Shown here: piece after piece, positions 33,411-41,235 of the stretch
Position numbering within the stretch: the stretch's first letter is position 1
Layout: each line of letters opens with the position of its first letter
Assembly: GCF_026967935.1 (NCBI RefSeq)
Contig: NZ_JAPVBL010000003.1
Span: forward strand, 186,001-250,000
Direction of reading: 5' to 3'
From: Modestobacter sp. VKM Ac-2982
Lineage (GTDB): Bacteria > Actinomycetota > Actinomycetes > Mycobacteriales > Geodermatophilaceae
DNA: 64,000 nucleotides
Position numbers and translations under genes: made by a program
Notes under the pieces: generated by a model
Database searches by the model: none
The model's input: only the letters and a program-made list of their open reading frames with translations
What the model was told of the DNA's origin: nothing

Positions 33411-34403
33411 TCAGCCGACGACGCCGGCCCGGAGCGAGGCGTACTCGTCGACGGCGCACATCGACGGCCGCTCGTCGACGGCGACGGTGTGGCTCTTCGG
33501 CACGAAGCCGCGGCCGTCGTGGGCGAACTGGGTGAGCAGCCCGCCGGGCTCCAGGCGGCGCCGGTCCGGCCGGCCCCGCTCGGCGCGGGACAGCACGGTG
33601 GAGACGATCTGGCCGGCCATCGTGCCCAGCGCCTCGTCGGTCTGGTGGGAGTGGGTGCGGGTGCCGAGGTCGACCTGGGCCAGCCCGTTGAGGCCGCAGA
33701 CCTGTAGCAGGTCGACCAGCAGCCCGACCTCCACGCCGTAGCCGGAGACGAACGGCACCTGCTCCAGCGCCGAGCGCCGGCCGGCGTACTCGCCGCCCAG
33801 TGGCTGCACGAACCCGGCCAGCTCGGGCCAGAGCGCGTTCAGCAGCGGCCGGGCGGTGAGCTCGGTGACCCGGCCGCCGCCGGCCGGGCGGTGCTCGCCG
33901 TCCACGGACAGCGGGCGGGTGTAGCAGCCCTTGACGTACTCGACGCGCGGGTCGGTGAGCAGCGGCACGAGCAGCCCGGGCACGTAGTGGCTGACGTCGC
34001 CCAGCAGGTCGGAGTCGATGAAGACGATGAGGTCGCCGGTGGTGGCCGCCAGCGACTTCCACAGCGCCTCGCCCTTGCCCGGGCGGTCGCCCTGCATCGG
34101 CAGGACGTCACCCGCCGCGACGACCTCGGCGCCGGCCGCCCGGGCGACCTCGGCGGTCGCGTCGGTGGAGTGGGAGTCGATGACGAGGAGCTCGTCGATG
34201 AGGGGCACGCCCTCGACCCAGCGCTCGACCAGGTCGCGGACCAGGACCCCGACGGTGGCCTCTTCGTTCCGCGCCGGCAGGACGACGCTGATCCGGTGTC
34301 CGCCGCGGCGCTTGGCCAGCAGCAGGGCGTCGACGTCGATCTCGGCCAGCGAGGTGGCCGACGTGGTGCGGTGCTCGAACCAGGCGCGGGCGTCAGGTCG
34401 CAT
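33411..34403 (-). CDS. gpgS: Glucosyl-3-phosphoglycerate synthase
   Basis: 330 residues, GT81 family. It transfers glucose from an NDP-glucose to 3-phosphoglycerate, the first step to glucosylglycerate and methylglucose lipopolysaccharide. Diagnostic blocks: ISVVLPARNEEATVG near residue 38, RPGKGEALWKSLAATTGDLIVFIDSDL with the metal-binding DSD near 130, ARPLLNALWPELAGFVQPLGGEYAGRR and SGYGVEVGLLVDLL. Strong resemblance to the mycobacterial enzyme. ATG 34403 chosen; GTG 34439 would add 12 residues. Confidence 0.92.
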   Translation of the reverse strand: MRPDARAWFEHRTTSATSLAEIDVDALLLAKRRGGHRISVVLPARNEEATVGVLVRDLVERWVEGVPLIDELLVIDSHSTDATAEVARAAGAEVVAAGDVLPMQGDRPGKGEALWKSLAATTGDLIVFIDSDLLGDVSHYVPGLLVPLLTDPRVEYVKGCYTRPLSVDGEHRPAGGGRVTELTARPLLNALWPELAGFVQPLGGEYAGRRSALEQVPFVSGYGVEVGLLVDLLQVCGLNGLAQVDLGTRTHSHQTDEALGTMAGQIVSTVLSRAERGRPDRRRLEPGGLLTQFAHDGRGFVPKSHTVAVDERPSMCAVDEYASLRAGVVG

Positions 34404-34536
34404 CGGCCCACTGTCGAGCACCACACCCACCTCCGGCACGTCGGCGGGGCGTCGTTCACATGAACTTCACGTTCCCCCTGGATCCCAGCCTGACTGCTGC
34501 CCGGGGACCCGGCAACTCACACAGGAGTGGCGGGTC

Positions 34537-35385
34537 TCACGGGCCGAGCGGCTGCGATCGGTCGTCCGCGCCGGCGGGGTCGGTGCCCAGGGCGGGCAGC
34601 GCGACCGTGGCCCCGGGGGCGGTCAGGGCCACCGCCGTGGCCGAGCCGGCGGCGGCCACCGCGGCCGCGAAGTCGCGGGGTGGTTCGACGAGCAGCGCCC
34701 GCATCCGGGCCCGCCAGGGGGTGGGCAGCGAGGTCAGGCCGACGACGGCGAAGGTGCCCCAGTGCACCGGGACGGCGACCCGCGGGCGGAGCAGCGCCAC
34801 GGCCCGGGCCGCACCCGCCGGGTCCAGGTGGCCGGGGCCGAGCGAGGGGCCCCAGCCCCACACCGGCAGGAGGGCGACGTCCACGCCGTCCTGGCCGAGC
34901 TCGGCCATCCCGGGGAAGAGGTCGGTGTCGCCGGCGGCGTAGACGGTGACGCCGTCCCCGGAGAGCAGGTGCCCGACCGCCGGGGCGTGCGGGCCGTGGG
35001 TGAGGAGCGGGCCCCAACGGTGGGCGGCGTGGTCGGCGGGGGTGGCGGTGACGGTGAGGCCGCCGTCGGTGAGGCTCGCGCCGGCGCCGAGCTCGGTGAC
35101 GTCGGTGAAGCCGTGCCGGGTGAGCCACCGGCCGGCACCGCGGGGCACCACGATCGGCGTGCTGCGGCCCAGCCGGCGCAGTGAGGGCAGGTGCAGGTGG
35201 TCGCTGTGCAGGTGCGAGACGACCACGAGGTCGACGCCGGCCCAGGCCTCCGGCGCCAGCCGCGGGACCACCCGCCGCAGCGGGCCCAGCCGGTGGGTGA
35301 GCAGCGGGTCGGTGAGCACCGTGCGGCCCGCCAGCTCGAGCCGGACGGTGGAGTGGCCCAGGAAGCGCAGGGACGGCGCGGTCAC
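34537..35385 (-). CDS. Metallo-beta-lactamase-fold hydrolase (UlaG-like)
   Basis: 282 residues. The two-metal motif SHLHSDHLH lies near residue 57-65, with AAGDTDLFPGM near 150 and PVHWGTF near 205 as later ligands. The LRFLGHSTVRLELAG start is typical of UlaG/NAPE-PLD-like members that cleave phosphodiester, lactone or ester bonds. Substrate unknown. GTG start; the downstream gap to gpgS is 133 bases without a gene. Confidence 0.85.
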   Translation of the reverse strand: MTAPSLRFLGHSTVRLELAGRTVLTDPLLTHRLGPLRRVVPRLAPEAWAGVDLVVVSHLHSDHLHLPSLRRLGRSTPIVVPRGAGRWLTRHGFTDVTELGAGASLTDGGLTVTATPADHAAHRWGPLLTHGPHAPAVGHLLSGDGVTVYAAGDTDLFPGMAELGQDGVDVALLPVWGWGPSLGPGHLDPAGAARAVALLRPRVAVPVHWGTFAVVGLTSLPTPWRARMRALLVEPPRDFAAAVAAAGSATAVALTAPGATVALPALGTDPAGADDRSQPLGP

Positions 35386-35419
35386 CGGGTCAGTGTCGCG
35401 CCGACCACCCGCCCGGGCA

Positions 35420-38047
35420 TCACACCCCGGCGCGTGGTCGCGGCAGCGGCACGGGGGCGGGCAGGGGTGCGACCACCGCGGGACCGGGGTGGTGCAGCAG
35501 GGCGGCCACCTCTGCGGCCGTCAGGCCGCTCGGCAGCACCGGGCCGGAGACGGCGACCACGCCCTGCACGCGCAGCTCGTGGAGCAGCTCCCGGGAGGTG
35601 ATGTCCTTGACCACGGTGGACACCTCGAAGTCGCGGGCGCTGCGGCCGATCGCGCCCAGCAGCTCCAGCGTCCGGTCCTGGTTGCCGCCGGCCGACAGGT
35701 TCCGGACGTCGACCATGACCATCTCCAGGGGCAGGCGGGCGAGCTGCGACCACAGGGTGGAGCCCATGCCGTAGTCGTCCAGCCCGAGCCGGACGCCGGT
35801 CCGGTGGACCGCGTGCAGCGCCGGGATGAGCGCGGCGGAGGAGGTCTGCAGCACCTCCTCGGTGACGACGAGGGTGAGCCGGGGCGGCGTCAGGTCGGCC
35901 GCGGCCAGCGCCACGGCGACCTCGCCGGGCAGCTCGTCGGCGTGCACGAGCCCCGCGGGCAGATCGACGGCGACGAGCAGCTGGTCGTCGAGGGCGGCCA
36001 CGTCGCCGCAGGCCCGGGTGAGGAGCCACTGCTGCAGGGCGGCGGTGCAGCCCTGCCGCTCGGCTGCGGCCCACAGCTCGGCGGCGGGGAGCGTGCCGAG
36101 CTCGGGGTGCACCCAGACCGGCTGGGCGTGCAGCGCGGCGAGGATGCCGGTGTCGCCGTTGGCGATGGTGTCGAAGCGGAGCTGGACCTCCCCGTCGGCC
36201 AGGGCGGTGGCGAGCGAGCTGCTGGCCGCGGCCTGCGCCACCCGGTCCTCGGTGTGCAGCCGCCAGCAGCCCTTGCCGGCCTTCTTGGCGGCGCCGAGGG
36301 CGGCGTCGGCCTGGCGGAAGGCGAGCTGGCCGCCCCCGGGGTGCACCCGGCAGAGGCCCACGCTGGCGCCGACGGTGAAGGTGCGGTCGCCGATCCGGCA
36401 GGGCCGGGCGAGCACGTCGACCACCCGCTGGGCGGCCTCGACGGCCGCCTCCTCGTCGCCGGCCAGCAGCACGGCGAACTCGTCGCCGCCCAGGCGGGCG
36501 ACCAGGTCGTCGGCGCGCAGCAGGCCCTGCAGCCGCCGGGCCACCTCGACCAGCAGCAGGTCGCCGGCCTCGTGGCCGGCGGAGTCGTTGACCGCCTTGA
36601 ACCCGTCGAGGTCCAGCACCAGCAGCGAGCGCTCGCCGGTGGTCGCCGACGCGGCGGCCATCTCCTGGAACAGCAGCGCGCGGTTGGGCAGCCGGGTGAG
36701 GTGGTCGGTGAACGCCATCCGCTCCAGCTCCCGCTCGCGGCGTCGCCGGGTGGTCACGTCCCGCAGGTGGAGCACCCGCCGGCCGCTGCCGGGGCGCTCG
36801 TGGTGGCTGACCTCCAGCTCCCGTCGCTCGCCCTCGGCGCCGTGCAGCCGCAGGTGCACCACGGGGGCGGCGCCATCGGTCGCTGCGGTCAGCTCGCGGC
36901 GGACCCGGGCGCGGTCCTCCTCGTGCAGCAGGTCCAGCAGCGGCGGGTGCGGGTCGGCCGCGGCGGCGATCCCGAGCAGGGTCCGGGCCGCAGGGGAGGT
37001 GAACTCGAGGCGGAGGTCGGCGTCGACGATCGCCACGCCGTCCGAGCTGGCCTCGACCAGGCCGCGGAAGTCCTCCTCGCTGCGGAGCAGGTCCTCCTCG
37101 ATGCGGTCGCTGTCCCGGATCCGCATGAACAGCCGCACCAGCAGGAGCAGGACAACGACGGCGGTGCAGGCGAGCGCGCCGTCGGGGACGCGCAGGTCCA
37201 GCAGCAGGGCGGTCACCAGGGTGACCGGCACCCCGACCAGCGCCAGGACGTCGATGACCACGCCCGCGGAGTTCACGGTCGGGGCGGAGCCGGCGGGCGT
37301 GAGTCGGGCCGGGACGGCAGCAGCCAGCTGGACGGCGTGCACGCCGGTGACCAGCGCGCCGGCGATCGCGACGTCGGCCCCCGCGGACCACGGTCCGGTC
37401 GGCTGCACGAGGTGCACGGCCAGCAACGCCGAGGCCAGCCCCAGCAGAGCGGTCATCAGGATCATCGCGGTCGCCGGACGCCGGAGGGCTGCGGCCGACA
37501 CCGTGCACAGGGCTCCGACGACGCCCACGGTCACCGCCGGGTAGACGCCGTAGGCGACCACGAGCGGCTGCAGGGCGGGGGCGACCGCCCCCGGGGTCAG
37601 CGCCGGGGCCAGAACCAGGACGTCGGCGACGACGACGAGGGCGAAGCTCACCATCACGCCGTCGATCACCAGGACCGGCCAGCGGGTGCCGCGGACCCGC
37701 CCGCCGATCAGCGCGGAGCTCAGCATCGGGCCCAGCCCGGCGACGAGGACCAGCACCCCCACGCCGAACCGGCCCTGCGGGCCGCCGATGCCCAGCCCGG
37801 TCACCAGGCTGGCACCGGCGAAGAGCAGGGAGCTGACGCCCAGCAGCTGCCAGGGCCGCCGGTCGCGGCGGGTCATCCGCCGGGTGAGCCGGGCGCAGCG
37901 CCAGGCCGCCCAGGCCCCGACCGCGGTCAGCACCAGGTTGTCCCACTGCGGCAGTGCACCGGGCGGGCTGGCCGGCACCGTGAGGCCCAGCGCGACCAGC
38001 GCGCCGAGCAGCACCAGTGCCAGGTGCGGACGCCGGGCCCCGGTCAC
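35420..38047 (-). CDS. Membrane GGDEF-EAL protein with intact GGDEF and degenerate EAL
   Basis: 875 residues: eight or so membrane helices (about 1-300), a PAS domain (about 325-440), a GGDEF domain with RLGGDEF intact (bases 36476-36490), and an EAL domain. The EAL motif itself is replaced (HAQPVW where EALLRW is expected, bases about 36118-36135), and later residues are altered too (VMVD for the usual LKID). It should make c-di-GMP but not degrade it; the EAL part may only bind c-di-GMP. The GTG start overlaps the stop of the partner gene (38044-38047). Confidence 0.88.
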   Translation of the reverse strand: MTGARRPHLALVLLGALVALGLTVPASPPGALPQWDNLVLTAVGAWAAWRCARLTRRMTRRDRRPWQLLGVSSLLFAGASLVTGLGIGGPQGRFGVGVLVLVAGLGPMLSSALIGGRVRGTRWPVLVIDGVMVSFALVVVADVLVLAPALTPGAVAPALQPLVVAYGVYPAVTVGVVGALCTVSAAALRRPATAMILMTALLGLASALLAVHLVQPTGPWSAGADVAIAGALVTGVHAVQLAAAVPARLTPAGSAPTVNSAGVVIDVLALVGVPVTLVTALLLDLRVPDGALACTAVVVLLLLVRLFMRIRDSDRIEEDLLRSEEDFRGLVEASSDGVAIVDADLRLEFTSPAARTLLGIAAAADPHPPLLDLLHEEDRARVRRELTAATDGAAPVVHLRLHGAEGERRELEVSHHERPGSGRRVLHLRDVTTRRRRERELERMAFTDHLTRLPNRALLFQEMAAASATTGERSLLVLDLDGFKAVNDSAGHEAGDLLLVEVARRLQGLLRADDLVARLGGDEFAVLLAGDEEAAVEAAQRVVDVLARPCRIGDRTFTVGASVGLCRVHPGGGQLAFRQADAALGAAKKAGKGCWRLHTEDRVAQAAASSSLATALADGEVQLRFDTIANGDTGILAALHAQPVWVHPELGTLPAAELWAAAERQGCTAALQQWLLTRACGDVAALDDQLLVAVDLPAGLVHADELPGEVAVALAAADLTPPRLTLVVTEEVLQTSSAALIPALHAVHRTGVRLGLDDYGMGSTLWSQLARLPLEMVMVDVRNLSAGGNQDRTLELLGAIGRSARDFEVSTVVKDITSRELLHELRVQGVVAVSGPVLPSGLTAAEVAALLHHPGPAVVAPLPAPVPLPRPRAGV

Positions 38048-40728
38048 GTCGCCGGCCCGTCGTTCCCGGCCCGGAGCAGGCTGGGCAGGCCCGCTGCCGA
38101 GGTGGGCACGGGCACCCCGCCGAGCCCGGGGAGCTGGGTGGTCAGCACGGAGCGGTCCAGCGGGCGGGCCAGCAGGTAGCCCTGGATGAACCGGTGGCCC
38201 ATGTCGCGGAGCAGCTGCAGCTCGATCGCCGTCTCGACGCCCTCCACCACCACGACCAGGCCCAGGCTGGTGCCCAGGTGCAGCACGGAGCTGCACAGCG
38301 CCCGGCGCTGCGGGTCGGTCTCGACGTCGGCGAGGAACTGCCGGTCCATCTTCAGCACGTCGATCGGCAGGCCGACGAGGTAGGCCAGCGAGGACCAGCC
38401 GGTGCCGAAGTCGTCGACGGCGATCCGGACGCCCAGCCGCCGCAGGGCCGCCAGGTCGTCGGTCACGTGCTCGTCGTCCAGCAGCACCGACTCGGTGATC
38501 TCCAGGACCAGCCGGGAGGCGGCCAGCCCGCTGGTCTCCAGTGCGTGCAGCACGTCGGCGACCAGCTCGCCGCTGCGCACGTGCCGCGCCGAGACGTTGA
38601 CCGCCACCCCGAGGTCCGGATGGGGGAGCGCGGCGACGGTGGCGGTGGCCTCGGCCAGCACCCACCGGCCCAGTTCGGTGATCAGGGCGGACTCCTCGGC
38701 CAGCGGCACGAACTCCGCCGGGGACACCTCGCCGTAGGTGGGGTGCCGCCAGCGCAGCAGCGCCTCGACCGAGACGGTCCGGTGCAGCGCCAGGTCGACG
38801 ACGGGCTGGTACACCAGCCGCAGCTGGCCCTCGGCGAGGGCCCGGTGCAGGTCGGTGCGGAGCGTCTCCTCACGCTGCTGGGTGATCCGGAGCGCGTCGG
38901 AGTGCCGGCGGACCCGGCCGGGGCCGGCGGCGCGGGCGCTGCGCAGCGCCAGGTCGCCCCAGCGCAACGCCTCCCCGGCGTCCGCGTCGGCGTCCAGGGA
39001 CGTGACGCCGGCGGCGGCGGTCAGCCGCAGCGTGCCGCTGCCGGTGGCCACCGGCTCGACGGCGGCGACCAGCCGGCCGGCGATGACCTCGGCGTCGGCC
39101 ACCGTGCCGGAGACGAGGACGGCGAACTCGCTCGCCCCGGAGCGGGCCAGCCAGTCGTCGCCGCGCAGCGCCCGGGCGAACCGGGTGGTCAGTTCACGGA
39201 GCACCGGGACGTCGTCGCCCGCGGGCAGCCCGTCGACGCCCAGCACGACCAGCGAGGCGCTGCCGGCCGAGGGCGTGCGGAAGGCGGCGGCGAGCCGCTG
39301 GGTCAGCGCCGAGCGGTTGGGCAGACCGGTCGTCGGGTCGCTCGTGCTGAAGGTCGGCAGGGGGTCGGCCGGCTGCCGGGCGCTCGCGCTGACGTCGCGG
39401 CAGTAGAGGACCAGGGCGCCCACGTCGGGGTCGCCGCGCAGGTCGCGGACCTGGGACTGGATCAGCAGCCAGCGGCCGTCCAGGTGCCGCACCCGCGCCG
39501 TCCGGGTCTTGGTCTCCGAGGGGTCGACGGAGGTGGCGCTCAGCGCGGCGACCAGGCCGGGGGCGTCGTCGGGGTGGACGGCGGCGGCGATCGAGTGACC
39601 GACGATGCGCTGCGGGTCCAGGCCGAGCAGTGCGGTGATGGCTGGGGAGACCCACTGCACCTGCAGCTGGTCGTCGAGGATCAGCACCGGGTCGGCGCTG
39701 CCGCGGACCAGCGTGCGGAAGTAGGCCTCGCTGCGCTGTAGGTCGCTGGTGAGCCGCTGCTGGGTGCGCCAGGACACCACCTGGTGGGCCAGCAGGGCGC
39801 CCAGCCCGAGCGCGCCGAGCGTCGTCCCGAAGATGGTCAGGGTGCCGGTGACGGGGACGCTGAGCAGCAGCAGCAGGCCGCCGGCCAGCGCGGTGGCGTG
39901 CGGCAGCAGCGCACCGAGGGTGGAGCCGGCCGCGTTCCCGCGGTCGGCGGTGGGCCGCGGCCGGTCGGCGCGGCAGGCGACCACGAGGAGGCCCATGCCC
40001 AGGACGCTCAGGGCGCAGGCCAGGTACTGGACCGGGCCCGGCCCGGAGGCGATCGAGGAGCAGGCGCCGGCCAGTGCGGTGGCGACCTGCGAGGCGAAGA
40101 GCAGCCAGCCGACGGGGCGCTGGGCGGCCGGGCAGATCGCGATGAACACCAGGGAGAAGCCGGTGCCGACGGCGATGCTGGACAGCAGGGCGAACAGCGC
40201 GACCGTCTGGGACAGGGAGAGGAGCCCCTCCCGGCCGATGGTCAGGTGGTACAGCGTGTGCACGGTCAGCAGGTCGGCGAGCACGAAGAGGACCAGCATC
40301 GTGGCGACCTGGGCCCGTGCGGCCCGCAGTGAGGCACGGTCGAGCATCCGGAGGATCGCGACGACCACCAGCAGGTGACCGGGGAGGCTGCCCAGGGCGG
40401 TCTGCCCCCAGGGCAGCACCGCCCCCGCGGCCAGCGCACCGAGGGCGCTGACGCCCACCGAGACGGCGTACCAACGCCAGCCGGCCGGGTGGGCGCTGTG
40501 CCGCCCGGCGTGGGCGAGCAGGACCAGGACACCGGCGACGGCCAGGAAGTTCACCGTCACGGCGACGGTGACCGAGGCCGGGGCGGGCAGCAGGCCGGCG
40601 GACAGGGTCGCGAGGGCGGCGAGGACGGCGAGGACCAGTGGCCGGGTCAGCGTGCGGACGGCGGCCGGGCCACCCCGCGTCGGAGCGGCCATGGCCCGCG
40701 TGGGTGCGGTGAGGGCTCCGGAGGTCAC
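38044..40728 (-). CDS. Membrane GGDEF-EAL protein with degenerate GGDEF and intact EAL
   Basis: 894 residues: about eight to nine membrane helices (about 30-310), a PAS domain (about 330-440), a GGDEF domain in which the signature reads SGASEF (bases 39124-39141), and an EAL domain with VEALLRW, NVSARH, EITES, DDFGTGWSSL, LKMD and EGVET all intact. It should therefore hydrolyse c-di-GMP and not make it. Start GTG 40728; ATG 40692 is an alternative. It is the first gene of a coupled pair with the complementary protein. Confidence 0.88.
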   Translation of the reverse strand: MTSGALTAPTRAMAAPTRGGPAAVRTLTRPLVLAVLAALATLSAGLLPAPASVTVAVTVNFLAVAGVLVLLAHAGRHSAHPAGWRWYAVSVGVSALGALAAGAVLPWGQTALGSLPGHLLVVVAILRMLDRASLRAARAQVATMLVLFVLADLLTVHTLYHLTIGREGLLSLSQTVALFALLSSIAVGTGFSLVFIAICPAAQRPVGWLLFASQVATALAGACSSIASGPGPVQYLACALSVLGMGLLVVACRADRPRPTADRGNAAGSTLGALLPHATALAGGLLLLLSVPVTGTLTIFGTTLGALGLGALLAHQVVSWRTQQRLTSDLQRSEAYFRTLVRGSADPVLILDDQLQVQWVSPAITALLGLDPQRIVGHSIAAAVHPDDAPGLVAALSATSVDPSETKTRTARVRHLDGRWLLIQSQVRDLRGDPDVGALVLYCRDVSASARQPADPLPTFSTSDPTTGLPNRSALTQRLAAAFRTPSAGSASLVVLGVDGLPAGDDVPVLRELTTRFARALRGDDWLARSGASEFAVLVSGTVADAEVIAGRLVAAVEPVATGSGTLRLTAAAGVTSLDADADAGEALRWGDLALRSARAAGPGRVRRHSDALRITQQREETLRTDLHRALAEGQLRLVYQPVVDLALHRTVSVEALLRWRHPTYGEVSPAEFVPLAEESALITELGRWVLAEATATVAALPHPDLGVAVNVSARHVRSGELVADVLHALETSGLAASRLVLEITESVLLDDEHVTDDLAALRRLGVRIAVDDFGTGWSSLAYLVGLPIDVLKMDRQFLADVETDPQRRALCSSVLHLGTSLGLVVVVEGVETAIELQLLRDMGHRFIQGYLLARPLDRSVLTTQLPGLGGVPVPTSAAGLPSLLRAGNDGPAT

Positions 40729-40822
40729 GGGTCAGTTGTCGGGACCCGGACCTCCGGACTGCAGAGGTGGCGGGGGCCACTCACCCGAAGGGGCGGGGGA
40801 CCTCCTGCTCAGTGGCGCGGGT

Positions 40823-41086
40823 TCACCAGCGCAGGGGCTGGGTCGCCCGGGAGTCCGCGGTGCGGCAGACCCGGCAGTGACCCCAGGTGACGATCCGCAG
40901 CGGGCTGCTGGGCTCGCCGCACTCGGGGCACTCGACCATCGCCTCGGCGCCGGCGGGAGCCCCGGCGAGCTGCTGGGCGCCGCCCGGGTGGACGGCCGGG
41001 TCGCCGGCGCAGGGGCAGCTGAGGTCAGCTTCTGGGCAGCGTGCGTGGTCGGTTGCGATGGGGCGCCTCCTGGTGTCACCGATCAC
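40823..41086 (-). CDS. Small zinc-ribbon protein
   Basis: 87 residues with Cys-rich clusters: CPEADLSCPC near the N-terminus and CPECGEPSSPLRIVTWGHCRVC near the C-terminus, a probable zinc ribbon. Function unknown; it is divergent from the formate dehydrogenase operon. The start is uncertain. GTG 41086 is the only conventional start nearby, yet the best ribosome site (AGGAGG, 41065-41070) lies inside it, six bases before an in-frame ATC at 41059. Confidence 0.55.
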   Translation of the reverse strand: MIGDTRRRPIATDHARCPEADLSCPCAGDPAVHPGGAQQLAGAPAGAEAMVECPECGEPSSPLRIVTWGHCRVCRTADSRATQPLRW

Positions 41087-41235
41087 GCTACTCAGCTGCA
41101 CCAGCCCCTGCCCCCGTGCGCCGGGTCGTCCGTCCGGGCGCGGGGGGCGGGGAGCCGCCGCAGCGGCCCGGCCGGGCGCGACCCGCCGGAGGGCTGAACG
41201 CGCGGCAGGCGGATCTGGGTGGCAAGCTCGACGGG
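41087..41235. other. Divergent intergenic region upstream of the formate dehydrogenase operon
   Basis: 149 bases between the zinc-ribbon gene and fdhA, extremely GC-rich in its middle. TAGCGT on the minus strand overlapping the zinc-ribbon start could be a -10 box. No convincing promoter or operator for the plus strand was found. Confidence 0.4.
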
